DNA from: an uncultured Eubacterium sp.
Lineage (GTDB): Bacteria > Bacillota > Clostridia > Lachnospirales > Lachnospiraceae
Direction: 5' to 3'
NCBI GenBank assembly: GCA_910584595.1
Contig: CAJUBQ010000023.1
Coordinates: forward strand, 1 to 60,860
Length of the DNA: 60,860 bases
Shown here: in pieces, positions 35,871-45,312 of the stretch
Position numbering within the stretch: position 1 is the stretch's first letter
Layout: each line of letters starts with the position of its first letter
The notes under the pieces: model-generated
Told to the model about the DNA's origin: nothing
Database searches by the model: none
What the model saw: the letters and a program-made list of their open reading frames with translations, nothing else
Translations under genes and position numbers: made by a program

Positions 35871-36317
35871 ATGAGTGCAAAGACAAGAATTGTTGTATTA
35901 CATATGAGAGAGGTTATTTATACCGTAATATTCGCTTTGCTTGCGATTTTGTTAATTTTGCTGCTGGTATTTATGTTTCGTTCCGGTAAAAAGGGTGATG
36001 CCTTAGAAGAAACGATGAAATATGCATCGGGAGTCTATACTTCATCCATAGTACTGAATAATCAGACGATGGACTTAAAGGTTGTCGTAGATGAGAATCG
36101 GATCAATTCCATTTCTCTGGATAATCTGGACGAAACTGCGGCAGCAATGTATCCGCTGATGCAGCCGGCATTGGATAATATCAGCCAGCAAATCTATGAA
36201 AAACAGTCTACAGAAGGAATTACATATGATGAAGCGAATCAGTATACTTCAGTTGTATTGCTGAACGCAATTGAAGATGCGTTAAAAAGGGCGGAAGCAG
36301 AAGAAAGCAAACAATGA
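35871..36317 (+). CDS. Single-pass membrane protein with FMN-binding-like domain
   Basis: 148 residues: one membrane segment (about 14-36) then an extracytoplasmic domain. The domain reads like a worn FMN-binding/RnfG fold: GVYTSSIVLNNQ, then VVVDENRINSISLDN, then YTSVVLLNAIEDAL. The SGAT(T/S) flavinylation motif is missing. Function unknown. GGAG lies 10 nt before the ATG. An alternative ATG at 35904 would shorten the N-terminus. It ends before a T-rich stretch that could act as terminator. Confidence 0.55.
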   Translation: MSAKTRIVVLHMREVIYTVIFALLAILLILLLVFMFRSGKKGDALEETMKYASGVYTSSIVLNNQTMDLKVVVDENRINSISLDNLDETAAAMYPLMQPALDNISQQIYEKQSTEGITYDEANQYTSVVLLNAIEDALKRAEAEESKQ

Positions 36318-36532
36318 ATATATGGAAGCAGGCAGCATTTGAGCAGGTTTGAAAAATAGAAATGTTTTTCAAATCTGCTTTTGCTAAATGTGCATAAAAA
36401 ACAGTGTAAAAAACTGTAAAAAAACAACAAATTTATAGTAAATCATGAAAAAGCAGACATCTGTCCTGTTCTAATTTTAGGAAATATGACATGATTTGAT
36501 TATCTGTTTATTCTAAACCAAGGAGGAGAAAT

Positions 36533-38836
36533 ATGAAGAACTGTAAGAACAAATTATTAGCAATTTTGCTGTCTGCAGCGATGGCGATACCGGCAGCAAT
36601 ACCAGCGGCAGACAGCGTGCAGGCTGCAGAGACGGAAAAGCAGATTCAAATACTTGCTACGAGTGATCTTCATGGCAAATTTGTCGCTTATGATTATGCG
36701 GTGAATGAAGAAAGCAAGAGCGGCAGCGTAGCGCAGGTAGGAACGCTGATAAAGCAAAGAAGAAATGACAATACGGTATTGATTGATGTGGGCGATACGA
36801 TTGAAAGCAATTCGGCAAGTTTATTTTTTGACGAAGAAGTTCATCCGATGATTGCCGGATTTAATCTGTTAAACTATGATGTATGGGTAGCAGGAAATCA
36901 TGAGTTTAATTATGGAATCGAAACGCTGTTAAAAACGGCGGCAAAGTTTACAGGAGCCTTTTTATGTGGAAATGTCTATGATAAAGATCAAAAGGCTATT
37001 GGTGATGCATACAAATTAATTGAAAAAGATGGTGTGAAAATTGCGGTGATTGGTTATGTCACTCCGAATATCACACATTGGGATGCGGAAAATCTGAAAG
37101 AGTACAAGGTGACCAATCCGTTGGAAAGCGGCGAAATGAAGGAATTGGTAGAAAAGGCTAAAAATGAAGCAGATATCATTGTAGCCGCGCTGCATATGGG
37201 AGTAGAAGGTGAATTTGATCTGAAAGGCTCCGGAGCGGCTGATTATGCAGAAGCATTTCCTGATATAGACGTAATCTTAGCTTCCCATGGTCATGAAGAA
37301 GTAAATGAGACAAAAAACGGCGTCTTAATTATAGAAAATAAGAGTCAGGGACAAACATTGGCTGATGTGGATATTGCGGTAAAACCGGATGGAAACGGCG
37401 GATATGAGGTTACGGATAAAAAAGCAGAAATCGTAGCTGCTAAGGACGTAGAACCGGACGCAGAAATTACAGAGGCGCTTGCTAAGTATGATACACGTGC
37501 GAAAGAAGATGCGCAGACGGTTGTTGGCGAGCTTAAAGGCGGCGATCTTGTGCCGGAAACTGAAATTCCTGGAATTACGCAGTCGCAGATTCAGGAAACG
37601 GCAATGATTCAGCTGATTAACCAGGCGCAGATGTATTATGGTGAAGCAGATGTATCCGCTGCTGCTGTATTTAGTCCTTCTGCAAATATGAAAGAAGGTA
37701 AGATCAAAAAATGTGATATGTCTTTGATTTATAAATTTGACAATACGCTGTACAGGCTGGAAGTGACCGGAAAACAGTTAAAACAGTATATGGAATGGTC
37801 TGCAAATTACTATAATACATACAAAGATGGGGATTTGACGATCTCCTTTAACGAAGATATGAGAAGCTATCTTTATGATATGTTTGATGGCGTAAAATAT
37901 CAGATTGATATTTCAAAAGAACCAGGCAGCCGTATTCAGAATCTTACGAGAATGGATGGCACGCCAATCAAAGATGCCGATACGCTTACTTTGGCGGTAA
38001 ATAATTACCGGGCAAATTCCCAACTGCTGACTTACGGCAGTGTATTTTCTGAGGAAAAAGGCGATACGCTTCCAAAATTACTGGAAAAAGATGTTATGGC
38101 TGGGGAAGCAGTCCGCAGTATGATTGGAAAGTGGATTATTGAAAAGAATCAAGGGGTTATTCAGCCGCAGTTAAGCAATAACTGGGAAATTATCGGAGTA
38201 AACTGGAACGAAGCTTTACATGAAAAGGCTGCTCAGCTCGTTAAAGAAGAAAAAATAAAGATACCTTCTTCTGCGGATGGCAGAACACAGAATGTAAAAG
38301 CAGTTACGGTAGATGATTTGAAAGATTATGTTTCTGTTGTAAAAGTTCAGTTGGATGCAAATGGCGGTACGGCAGCAACCGTAGATTATTATGTACAGGA
38401 AGGACAGCCATATGGAAATCTGCCGACAGCAGTCAGAGACGGATATCAATTTGCAGGCTGGTATACAAAGAAAGACGGCGGCACGAAAGTAACAGAAGGT
38501 TCCAATGCACAGGCAGGCACGCTTTATGCACATTGGGACAGCAATATGATTCCGGGAAAGACGGCGATCAAGAGCCTGAAAGCGGGAGCAAAGAGTTTTA
38601 CAGTCAGATACAAAAAAGTCAAAAATGCGCAGGGATACAGGATTGAGTATTCTGTTAATAAAAACTTTAAAAATGCAAAAAAAGTTTATACGAAAAAGAC
38701 AAGCGCCACAATTAAAAAAGTGAGTGGAGATAAGCAATATTATGTGCGTGTTCGTGCGTATTGTACGGATGCAAATGCAAAAAAGGTATTTGGAAAGTCA
38801 AGCAATGTTGCGGTTATGTATGTGCCTGAGCGTTAA
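36533..38836 (+). CDS. Secreted 5'-nucleotidase/cyclic phosphodiesterase with InlB-repeat and Fn3-like domains
   Basis: 767-residue exported protein. The signal peptide ends near VQAAE. The metallophosphoesterase domain has TSDLHGK, DVGDTIE, GNHEFNYG, ALHMGVE and SHGHEE as metal-binding blocks. The 5_nucleotid_C domain lies about 340-570. An InlB B-type (Listeria-Bacteroides) repeat follows (about 603-670, GYQFAGWYTKKDGG), then a fibronectin III-like domain (about 675-767). It would release nucleosides and phosphate from extracellular nucleotides. No LPXTG motif, so the attachment mode is unknown. AGGAGG precedes the ATG. Confidence 0.87.
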   Translation: MKNCKNKLLAILLSAAMAIPAAIPAADSVQAAETEKQIQILATSDLHGKFVAYDYAVNEESKSGSVAQVGTLIKQRRNDNTVLIDVGDTIESNSASLFFDEEVHPMIAGFNLLNYDVWVAGNHEFNYGIETLLKTAAKFTGAFLCGNVYDKDQKAIGDAYKLIEKDGVKIAVIGYVTPNITHWDAENLKEYKVTNPLESGEMKELVEKAKNEADIIVAALHMGVEGEFDLKGSGAADYAEAFPDIDVILASHGHEEVNETKNGVLIIENKSQGQTLADVDIAVKPDGNGGYEVTDKKAEIVAAKDVEPDAEITEALAKYDTRAKEDAQTVVGELKGGDLVPETEIPGITQSQIQETAMIQLINQAQMYYGEADVSAAAVFSPSANMKEGKIKKCDMSLIYKFDNTLYRLEVTGKQLKQYMEWSANYYNTYKDGDLTISFNEDMRSYLYDMFDGVKYQIDISKEPGSRIQNLTRMDGTPIKDADTLTLAVNNYRANSQLLTYGSVFSEEKGDTLPKLLEKDVMAGEAVRSMIGKWIIEKNQGVIQPQLSNNWEIIGVNWNEALHEKAAQLVKEEKIKIPSSADGRTQNVKAVTVDDLKDYVSVVKVQLDANGGTAATVDYYVQEGQPYGNLPTAVRDGYQFAGWYTKKDGGTKVTEGSNAQAGTLYAHWDSNMIPGKTAIKSLKAGAKSFTVRYKKVKNAQGYRIEYSVNKNFKNAKKVYTKKTSATIKKVSGDKQYYVRVRAYCTDANAKKVFGKSSNVAVMYVPER

Positions 38837-38880
38837 TTACAGATAGGAATGAATAAAGGTATTTGGGAAGGTATACGCGA

Positions 38881-39498
38881 TTGAAAACTATAAAAATGAA
38901 CAGGCTCATTTTGGCGGCAGCAGGAATTTTGCTTGTTGGAACAGGCATTGCATTTAATGCTGCGGCAGCGCTTGGAAATGATCCGATTGGCATTGTTTAT
39001 GACGGGATCAGACATACGGCAGGACTTTCCCCACAGCAGCTTGGAACCGCGTCGAATCTGGTGAATATCATACTGGTTATCGTCGTATTTCTTTTGGGAA
39101 GACGGTATGTGAATATTGGTACATTTATTTATATTGTTCCATATGGAACGATTGTAAACCTGGGTGGAAAGCTGTATGACCTGTTTTTTCATGTGCAGAC
39201 GCTGCCGATACAAATATTGGGGGCAGGGATTGGCTGCCTGCTCCTGTATATTGGGGTTGCCATGTTTATTACTGCGGATATCGGACTGGATCCGTTTACA
39301 GGACTGGTCATGGTAATACGAGATAAAGTTGGCAGAGAATATCGGACAGTAAAAGTATGTTTTGATGCCGCCTGTATTGTATTGGGGTTTGTACTGGGCG
39401 GAAAATTGGGCGTGATTACAATATTGACAGCATTATCTGCTGGGCCGCTCATTCAGTTGTTTGCTGCTGGGGTTGCAAAAATAATGAAAACAGAATGA
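38881..39498 (+). CDS. YczE/YitT-like integral membrane protein
   Basis: About 205 residues, five hydrophobic segments. The opening ILLVGTGIAFNAAAALGNDPIG and the repeated later AMFITADIGLDPFTG segment are the paired motif of the YczE-like family. Function is unknown; it is often regarded as a transporter-like protein. Start is uncertain: TTG 38881 has GGGAAGG 9 nt upstream, ATG 38896 has no ribosome binding site, and an earlier TTG at 38863 is possible. Follows the nucleotidase gene by about 45 nt. Confidence 0.7.
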   Translation: MKTIKMNRLILAAAGILLVGTGIAFNAAAALGNDPIGIVYDGIRHTAGLSPQQLGTASNLVNIILVIVVFLLGRRYVNIGTFIYIVPYGTIVNLGGKLYDLFFHVQTLPIQILGAGIGCLLLYIGVAMFITADIGLDPFTGLVMVIRDKVGREYRTVKVCFDAACIVLGFVLGGKLGVITILTALSAGPLIQLFAAGVAKIMKTE

Positions 39499-39542
39499 CG
39501 TGCGTTCCGGAAAGAATCAGGTTACAGAATTTATGAAAGAAC

Positions 39543-39581
39543 AAAAAAGCTCCTGCCATTTTATGTGGCAGGAGCTTTTTT
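39543..39581. terminator. Strong bidirectional terminator
   Basis: AAAAAAGCTCCTGCCA pairs with TGGCAGGAGCTTTTTT around a 7-nt loop. It lies between the YczE-like gene (plus) and a small minus-strand gene. Confidence 0.9.
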
Positions 39582-39604
39582 GATAGCAGTGGAAGCGGCC
39601 GCTG

Positions 39605-39844
39605 TTAATTTTGTATCTGCGTACTCATGTATTCGCTGATGGCATCTAAACTGACTTCTGTATAAGATACCGGTTTGTTTTCTTCGACACGGGAATACAC
39701 CGAAAAACCAATCCATCCGACAATCGCAATTGCAGCAATGCCACCGGCGATACGATAGATCAGAAGTTGTCTTTTTTCTTTTTGCAGCTGTTGTTTTCTG
39801 CTGTACTTTTCTTTTTTATACCGATCTACTTTTTGTTGGCTCAT
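39605..39844 (-). CDS. Small single-pass membrane protein
   Basis: 79 residues: a highly basic N-terminus (about 27 residues with many Lys/Arg), one membrane segment (about 28-50, IYRIAGGIAAIAIVGWIGFSV) and a short acidic outer tail. Conserved as a hypothetical in related genomes as far as I recall, function unknown. GGAGA lies before the ATG. Stands alone on the minus strand. Confidence 0.6.
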   Translation of the reverse strand: MSQQKVDRYKKEKYSRKQQLQKEKRQLLIYRIAGGIAAIAIVGWIGFSVYSRVEENKPVSYTEVSLDAISEYMSTQIQN

Positions 39845-40011
39845 TCTAATAATCTCCTATTCTAAAATTCATACTTCTGTGTTATAATAAAATTTATCTG
39901 CATCAAAGCAGGCATATTGTCTGCAAGGATACTGCCGCATTTGATTATACACGATTTGGATTCATTTGTGGAGTATGAATTCTAATTTTTTTATGAAAAT
40001 ATTGTGAAAAT

Positions 40012-40045
40012 AGTAACAGTTCCATGGGTTATCTGAACTGTTACT
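40012..40045. repeat. Small palindromic repeat, copy 3
   Basis: AGTAACAGTTC pairs with GAACTGTTACT around a 12-nt loop. This is the most symmetrical copy of the family seen at 26715 and 33228. It lies upstream of the HAD phosphatase gene. Confidence 0.6.
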
Positions 40046-40100
40046 GAAAATATTGCAGGACATAGACAGGGCCATTTATAGTAAAGAAGGGAAAAGACGA

Positions 40101-40727
40101 ATGAAAACAGGAATTATTTTTGATATGGACGGAACACTTTGGGACAGCGCCAGTCAGGTGGCGGAAGCATGGAGCCGGGTGACTGTGCCTAAGATTGGAA
40201 AACAGGTCACGGCTCAGGACATGTATCGAACAATGGGAATGCCTATGGATGAACTGGCGAAAGCAATTTTTCCGGGATATGATCCGGAAAAGCTTCTGCC
40301 AATTTTGGAAGAAGGATATCGGGAAGAAAACGATTATTTGGCAGCGCATGGAGCTGAGTTATATCCGGATTTGATTTCTACGATTCAGATGTTGTCCAAG
40401 ATGTATCCGTTGTACATCGTAAGTAATTGCCAGGAAGGATATATCGAAGCTTTTTTAAGCTATTATCAGCTGGAGCCATATTTTCAGGATTATATCTGCT
40501 TTGGAGCAAACAATCGGCCAAAAGGAGAAAATATTGCGCTCATTATAGAACGCAATCAGCTGGATCAGGGGATTTACGTCGGTGATATACAGGCGGATTA
40601 TGAAGCAGCCGTTGCAGGCGGCGCATTGTTCATTCATGCGGCATATGGGTTTGGGACGGTTCATGCAGATGTTCCGAAGCTGAATTCGTTTCGGGAATTG
40701 CCGCAGCTCTTAAAGTCTGTTTTATAA
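40101..40727 (+). CDS. HAD-family phosphatase, phosphoglycolate phosphatase-like
   Basis: 208-residue HAD subclass IA hydrolase. Motif I IIFDMDGTLWDS holds the nucleophile Asp. Motif II is YIVSNC, the conserved Lys lies in RPKGEN, and motif IV is YVGDIQADYEAA. A helical cap lies between about residues 18 and 80. PGP/PhnX-like enzymes act on small phosphates. Substrate not assignable. The ATG at 40101 follows GAAGGG. The earlier ATG at 40053 lies inside the repeat-bearing leader and would give a non-conserved N-terminus. Confidence 0.83.
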   Translation: MKTGIIFDMDGTLWDSASQVAEAWSRVTVPKIGKQVTAQDMYRTMGMPMDELAKAIFPGYDPEKLLPILEEGYREENDYLAAHGAELYPDLISTIQMLSKMYPLYIVSNCQEGYIEAFLSYYQLEPYFQDYICFGANNRPKGENIALIIERNQLDQGIYVGDIQADYEAAVAGGALFIHAAYGFGTVHADVPKLNSFRELPQLLKSVL

Positions 40728-40742
40728 TTGTGAGTCCCTTCA

Positions 40743-40771
40743 TTGCCAAAATGTAAGAAAGATGGTAAAAT
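40743..40771 (+). promoter_or_regulatory. Candidate promoter for the 40806 gene
   Basis: TTGCCA (40743-40748) and TAAAAT (40766-40771) are 17 bp apart. Confidence 0.4.
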
Positions 40772-40805
40772 GTTTCCAGAGATGTGAACTTAGGAAAAGA
40801 AGGGA

Positions 40806-42707
40806 ATGAATACTATGAAGAAAAACAAAAGCAAACGATTACTGCTTGCGGCGTTCACTGGTATGTTTTTGCTCATGCCGGTACGAAATGCATATATACC
40901 GCAGACAATTGAGGCTGCGCAAGTATCTGCTTCACATGACAGTAAGCTTTCCGCTTTCGATATTGCGCCGGGAGTGTTAAGTCCTGCTTTTACACCGGAT
41001 GTAACGGAATATACGTCTACAGTAGATGCAGATGTAACGAGCGTCAGCGTTCAGGCGGTTCCGCGTGCGGCGGGTGCGGTTATCGCGTCTGTAGAAGGCA
41101 GGGATGGGCTGCATCCCGGGGTGAATACGATTCGGGTAACCTGTTCCGCACAGGATAACACGTATACGGTCTATACGATCACATTGACCGTTGGCAGCGC
41201 GGATGCAGGCGCACAGCAGCCGGTTACTGCACAGCCGGACGCCGGGGATACGCAGCCGGAAGGAGAGCCAGCAGATCAACAGGGAGGGAATGAAGCAGAT
41301 CCTGCTGCGGGAAGCGCACCGGATACACAGCCGGAGGAAGACAGTACGGGCGGAGATCAGCCGGATGCCGCTGTGCCGGACAATACTGGGCAGCCGGAAA
41401 CGAAGAACAGCGGCAAAAAGAAAAGCCTTTCTGAAAGACTTTCGGGCGTTATAAAAGAGGACGGAACGGTAAAGCTGAGCGGTGCGGCATATAAGATTTC
41501 CAGCAATTTTACGTATGGGTCTACGACACAGGATATCCCGTCAGCATTCCAGCAAGGTTCTGTACAGATTGGACAAAACAGCTATCCAACGCTTTATTGC
41601 CAGACAAATGGAGTTCATCTTGTATATATGGAAAATACAGATGGAAAGGGAGCGACGGGATTTTATTTTTATGATGAACTAAAAAATGTGGTTGAGCGAT
41701 TTAAATATTCGGCGACCGGGGATCATTTTGTTATATTTATCAGCAATGCCAGAGAGGAAATACCAGCCGGATTTGAGGAAAAAGCGTTAAAATTTCCATC
41801 AGGCAAAAAAGCTGCGGCATATCAGAGTCAGTTTTCGGATGAATTAAAAGATTATTATCTGGTATATGGAATTTATTCGGATGGCACAAGCGGCTGGTAT
41901 TTGTATGATAAAAAACAGGGAACGTATATGCGTTATTCAACTGCCTTTGCAGCAGTGCAGGGACAGGAGGAAGACGGTCAGGAAGAGGAAGTGGAAAGAA
42001 CCGTTTCTTTGACAAAATATAATTCATTGAACGAAAAATATACGGAGCTAAAGGAAAATCGCGTAAAAATAGTCAGTGTTCTTGTAGTTGCGATAATTCT
42101 CGTGATTATTATATTTACAGCTCTGCTGCTGCGCAGCCAGGGAGATGAGGAGGATGACGAAGAAGAGGATCGCAGAGTGCGCGGCAGAAAGAAAAAAGAA
42201 AAAACAAAAAGAGCAGCAAAACAATCAGAAACAATTTCCAAAAGTTCCCTTGCAGCCGGCAGAAATTTTGAAGGAAATGTTGGAAAACGGTCGAAAAGGG
42301 TGACGAAGACATTTACACAGGAACCTTCAGCAGCGCCGCAAAGAAACCAGACCGCCCGACAGGATCATATCAGTACACCGGAAGAAATTCGTGCACAGAT
42401 GAGTCAGGGGGAATCCGGCGGTTATGCATCTTCAGCGATGCAAAGAGAACAGCTGTTAAGAAATCAGACGGCTGGCTCGCCGGATACTATGCAGATGGCA
42501 GCAGAACGGATGCGGCAGTCCGTGAAGTATCCACGCAGGACAGTCGCTCCGAGGCCGGATATGAAAGAGCCGGAACATGATCCGATGGATGATTGGGATA
42601 TGGAAGAAATGGCAGGCCGTAAATCGCAAAAAGCAGGCAAACCATCCAGAAAGAAACGCGGTCGTGTGGAGGAGGATATGGAAATTATGGATCTGAATGA
42701 TTTATAA
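40806..42707 (+). CDS. Membrane protein with cadherin-like domain and basic cytoplasmic tail
   Basis: 633 residues. A signal peptide (about 1-37) leads to a cadherin-like beta-sandwich domain (about 45-130, typified by LSPAFTPDVTEYTSTVDAD). A Pro/Asp/Gln-rich linker (about 135-210) and a second beta domain (about 215-395) follow. One membrane segment lies at about 420-443. The cytoplasmic tail begins acidic, then becomes Lys/Arg-rich and low-complexity. Similar domain orders occur in clostridial surface proteins; no function is known. Start could be ATG 40806 or 40815. It lies 35 nt before ClpC, so the pair may be co-transcribed. Confidence 0.7.
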   Translation: MNTMKKNKSKRLLLAAFTGMFLLMPVRNAYIPQTIEAAQVSASHDSKLSAFDIAPGVLSPAFTPDVTEYTSTVDADVTSVSVQAVPRAAGAVIASVEGRDGLHPGVNTIRVTCSAQDNTYTVYTITLTVGSADAGAQQPVTAQPDAGDTQPEGEPADQQGGNEADPAAGSAPDTQPEEDSTGGDQPDAAVPDNTGQPETKNSGKKKSLSERLSGVIKEDGTVKLSGAAYKISSNFTYGSTTQDIPSAFQQGSVQIGQNSYPTLYCQTNGVHLVYMENTDGKGATGFYFYDELKNVVERFKYSATGDHFVIFISNAREEIPAGFEEKALKFPSGKKAAAYQSQFSDELKDYYLVYGIYSDGTSGWYLYDKKQGTYMRYSTAFAAVQGQEEDGQEEEVERTVSLTKYNSLNEKYTELKENRVKIVSVLVVAIILVIIIFTALLLRSQGDEEDDEEEDRRVRGRKKKEKTKRAAKQSETISKSSLAAGRNFEGNVGKRSKRVTKTFTQEPSAAPQRNQTARQDHISTPEEIRAQMSQGESGGYASSAMQREQLLRNQTAGSPDTMQMAAERMRQSVKYPRRTVAPRPDMKEPEHDPMDDWDMEEMAGRKSQKAGKPSRKKRGRVEEDMEIMDLNDL

Positions 42708-42742
42708 GCAAACATGTAAAACTAATTTTGGAGGAAAAATTG

Positions 42743-45193
42743 ATGCGGAAACCATATACTGCGAAAGCGCAGAAAGCATTAGATCTTGCGGGTAAGACAT
42801 CAAAGAATCTGCAGCATAATTATATAGGGACCGAACATATTCTGTTAGGCTTGATAAAAGAAGGTTCAGGCGTGGCAGCACAGATCTTAATGGATAATGG
42901 GGTGGAGGAAGACCAGCTGCTGCAGCTGATTGAAGATCTGATCGCACCTTCCTCTTCTGTGGCAATTGAGGAACGTGATGGCTATACACCAAAGACAACT
43001 ATGATTTTAGATATGGCAGCAGCAGAAGCAGACCGTTTTAAGAGTGAAACCATCGGTACGGAGCATTTGCTGCTGGCAATGATTAAATCGGTAGACTGTG
43101 CAGCATCACGGCTGATGAATACGATGAATATCAACATGCAAAAAATGTACATTGATATTCTTGCGGCAATGGGCGAAGATACGAATGCATATAAAGAAGA
43201 CTTTCAAAATGGCAAGCCGATTCGCAGAAAAGATGGCATGACTTCGGTGCTGGATCAGTATTCCAGAGATTTGACCCGTATGGCGGTAGAAGACGATTTG
43301 GATCCGGTGATCGGACGGGAACAGGAAATAGAACGTGTGATTCAGATTTTAAGCAGGCGTGGAAAAAATAATCCGTGTCTGATCGGAGAGCCGGGCGTTG
43401 GCAAGACAGCTATCGTAGAAGGGCTTGCGCAGCGGATTGTATCCGGCATGGTGCCGGACAGTGTTGCGAACAGGCGTGTCGTAACATTGGATTTGTCAGG
43501 AATGGTTGCCGGATCTAAATATCGTGGAGAATTTGAAGAGCGGATTAAACGTGTGATTCACGAAGTTACAATGTCAGGAAATATTATTCTGTTTATTGAC
43601 GAGATTCACACGATTATTGGCGCCGGCAGCGCAGAAGGCGCGATTGATGCGTCAAATATTTTAAAACCGGCAATGGCGCGCGGGGAAATACAGCTCATTG
43701 GCGCTACTACAATCGAAGAATATCGCAAATATGTAGAAAAGGACGCGGCGCTGGAACGACGTTTTCAGCCGGTTACAGTAGAAGAACCGACAGTGGAACA
43801 GACGATTGAGATTTTAAAAGGGCTGCGGGCAAGATATGAATCACACCATCAGGTGGAGATTACAGACAGCGGATTAGAAGCGGCAGCCAAGTTGTCCGCA
43901 AGATACATTAATGATCGGTTTTTGCCGGATAAAGCCATTGATCTGATTGACGAGGCATCATCTAAAGTGCGTCTGGCCGGATATCCGGTGCCGGAGAAGC
44001 TGATTAGTTTAGAACAGCAGATGCATGAGCTGGAAGAACAGCTGGAACAGGCTTTGATCGATCAGCAATTTGAACATGCGAGTGCAATAAAAGCAGATCG
44101 TGACCAATGTAAAAAAGAATACGACAAATTGCTAAAAAGATGTCAGAAAAATAATGAAAAACGCCGCCTTACGGTTGGGGAAAATGAGATTGCGGATGTG
44201 GTTTCCGGCTGGACGAAAATTCCGGTGAAAAAGCTGACCGAAGGAGAAGCAGAGCGTTTGCAAAAGCTGGAAAAAATACTGCATAAAAGAGTGATCGGCC
44301 AGGAAGAGGCTGTAAGTGCGGTTGCAAGAGCAGTCCGCAGAGGACGTGTAGGATTAAAAGATCCGAATCGTCCAATCGGTTCCTTTTTGTTTCTTGGGCC
44401 GACAGGCGTTGGAAAAACGGAAATATCAAAGGCGCTTGCGGAAGCGATGTTTGGCGATGAGCAGGCAATGATTCGTGTAGATATGTCAGAATATATGGAA
44501 AAACACAGTGTATCCAAGCTGATCGGATCGCCTCCCGGATATGTCGGATATGATGAAGGCGGACAGCTTAGCGAAAAAGTACGCAGGCGTCCATATTCCG
44601 TAATTTTATTCGATGAGATTGAAAAGGCGCATCCGGATGTGTTTAATATTTTGCTGCAAGTGTTAGACGATGGCCGGATTACAGATGCGCAAGGGCGCAA
44701 GGTGGATTTTAAAAATACAATTATTATTATGACGTCCAATGCGGGGGCACAGGTCATTGTTGAGCCAAAAAAACTGGGGTTCGCTTCATCCGAAAATGAA
44801 AAACAGGATTATGAGCGAATGAAAAGCGGTGTTATGGAAGAGGTAAAACGGATTTTTAAACCGGAATTTATGAACCGTATTGATGAAATGCTTGTGTTCC
44901 GTATGCTCAATAAAGAGGATATGAAAAAGATAGTTGCGCTTATGACTAAAAATTTAGTGGAACGGTGCAAAATGCAAATGGATATTCAATTAGTGATCCG
45001 TGATACGGCAAAAAGCTATGTCGTGGAAAAAGCGTATGATCCGAAATTTGGGGCCAGACCGTTGCGTCGTATGATTCAGACGGAGATTGAGGATAAGCTG
45101 GCAGAAGAGATTCTTTCGGGAACTGTGAAAAAAGGAGATACGGTGGCTATTGGGACAAAGAACAGACAGATCCATTTTTCAAATCAAATATAA
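42743..45193 (+). CDS. clpC: ClpC AAA+ chaperone/unfoldase
   Basis: 816-residue HSP100 protein, the ATPase partner of ClpP. The N-terminal double Clp_N repeat spans about 1-145. The first AAA+ domain has Walker A GEPGVGKT (215-222). A UVR-type coiled M domain follows (about 415-460, LEQQMHELEEQLEQA). The second AAA+ domain has Walker A GPTGVGKT (552-559) and FLDEIEKAHPDV-type Walker B (ILFDEIEKAHPDV). A C-terminal D2-small domain ends it. ATG 42743 has GGAGG 8 nt upstream; the TTG at 42728 overlaps that site. The usual ctsR-mcsA-mcsB genes are not upstream, so regulation must differ from the Bacillus arrangement. Confidence 0.94.
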   Translation: MRKPYTAKAQKALDLAGKTSKNLQHNYIGTEHILLGLIKEGSGVAAQILMDNGVEEDQLLQLIEDLIAPSSSVAIEERDGYTPKTTMILDMAAAEADRFKSETIGTEHLLLAMIKSVDCAASRLMNTMNINMQKMYIDILAAMGEDTNAYKEDFQNGKPIRRKDGMTSVLDQYSRDLTRMAVEDDLDPVIGREQEIERVIQILSRRGKNNPCLIGEPGVGKTAIVEGLAQRIVSGMVPDSVANRRVVTLDLSGMVAGSKYRGEFEERIKRVIHEVTMSGNIILFIDEIHTIIGAGSAEGAIDASNILKPAMARGEIQLIGATTIEEYRKYVEKDAALERRFQPVTVEEPTVEQTIEILKGLRARYESHHQVEITDSGLEAAAKLSARYINDRFLPDKAIDLIDEASSKVRLAGYPVPEKLISLEQQMHELEEQLEQALIDQQFEHASAIKADRDQCKKEYDKLLKRCQKNNEKRRLTVGENEIADVVSGWTKIPVKKLTEGEAERLQKLEKILHKRVIGQEEAVSAVARAVRRGRVGLKDPNRPIGSFLFLGPTGVGKTEISKALAEAMFGDEQAMIRVDMSEYMEKHSVSKLIGSPPGYVGYDEGGQLSEKVRRRPYSVILFDEIEKAHPDVFNILLQVLDDGRITDAQGRKVDFKNTIIIMTSNAGAQVIVEPKKLGFASSENEKQDYERMKSGVMEEVKRIFKPEFMNRIDEMLVFRMLNKEDMKKIVALMTKNLVERCKMQMDIQLVIRDTAKSYVVEKAYDPKFGARPLRRMIQTEIEDKLAEEILSGTVKKGDTVAIGTKNRQIHFSNQI

Positions 45194-45312
45194 TCGGGTG
45201 TGCAAAATCGAAATTTAATTTACGATATGCGAAAAAATGGGGTAACATTTTTTATAAAAATATAGTATAATAAAACCATTACTATCTTTATAAGCAACTG
45301 GAGGATAAAAAA

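Noticed and set aside
44143..44757. Open frame of 204 codons on the minus strand inside clpC
   Set aside because: Antisense shadow of the highly conserved second AAA+ domain; Ser/Pro-rich without family signature.
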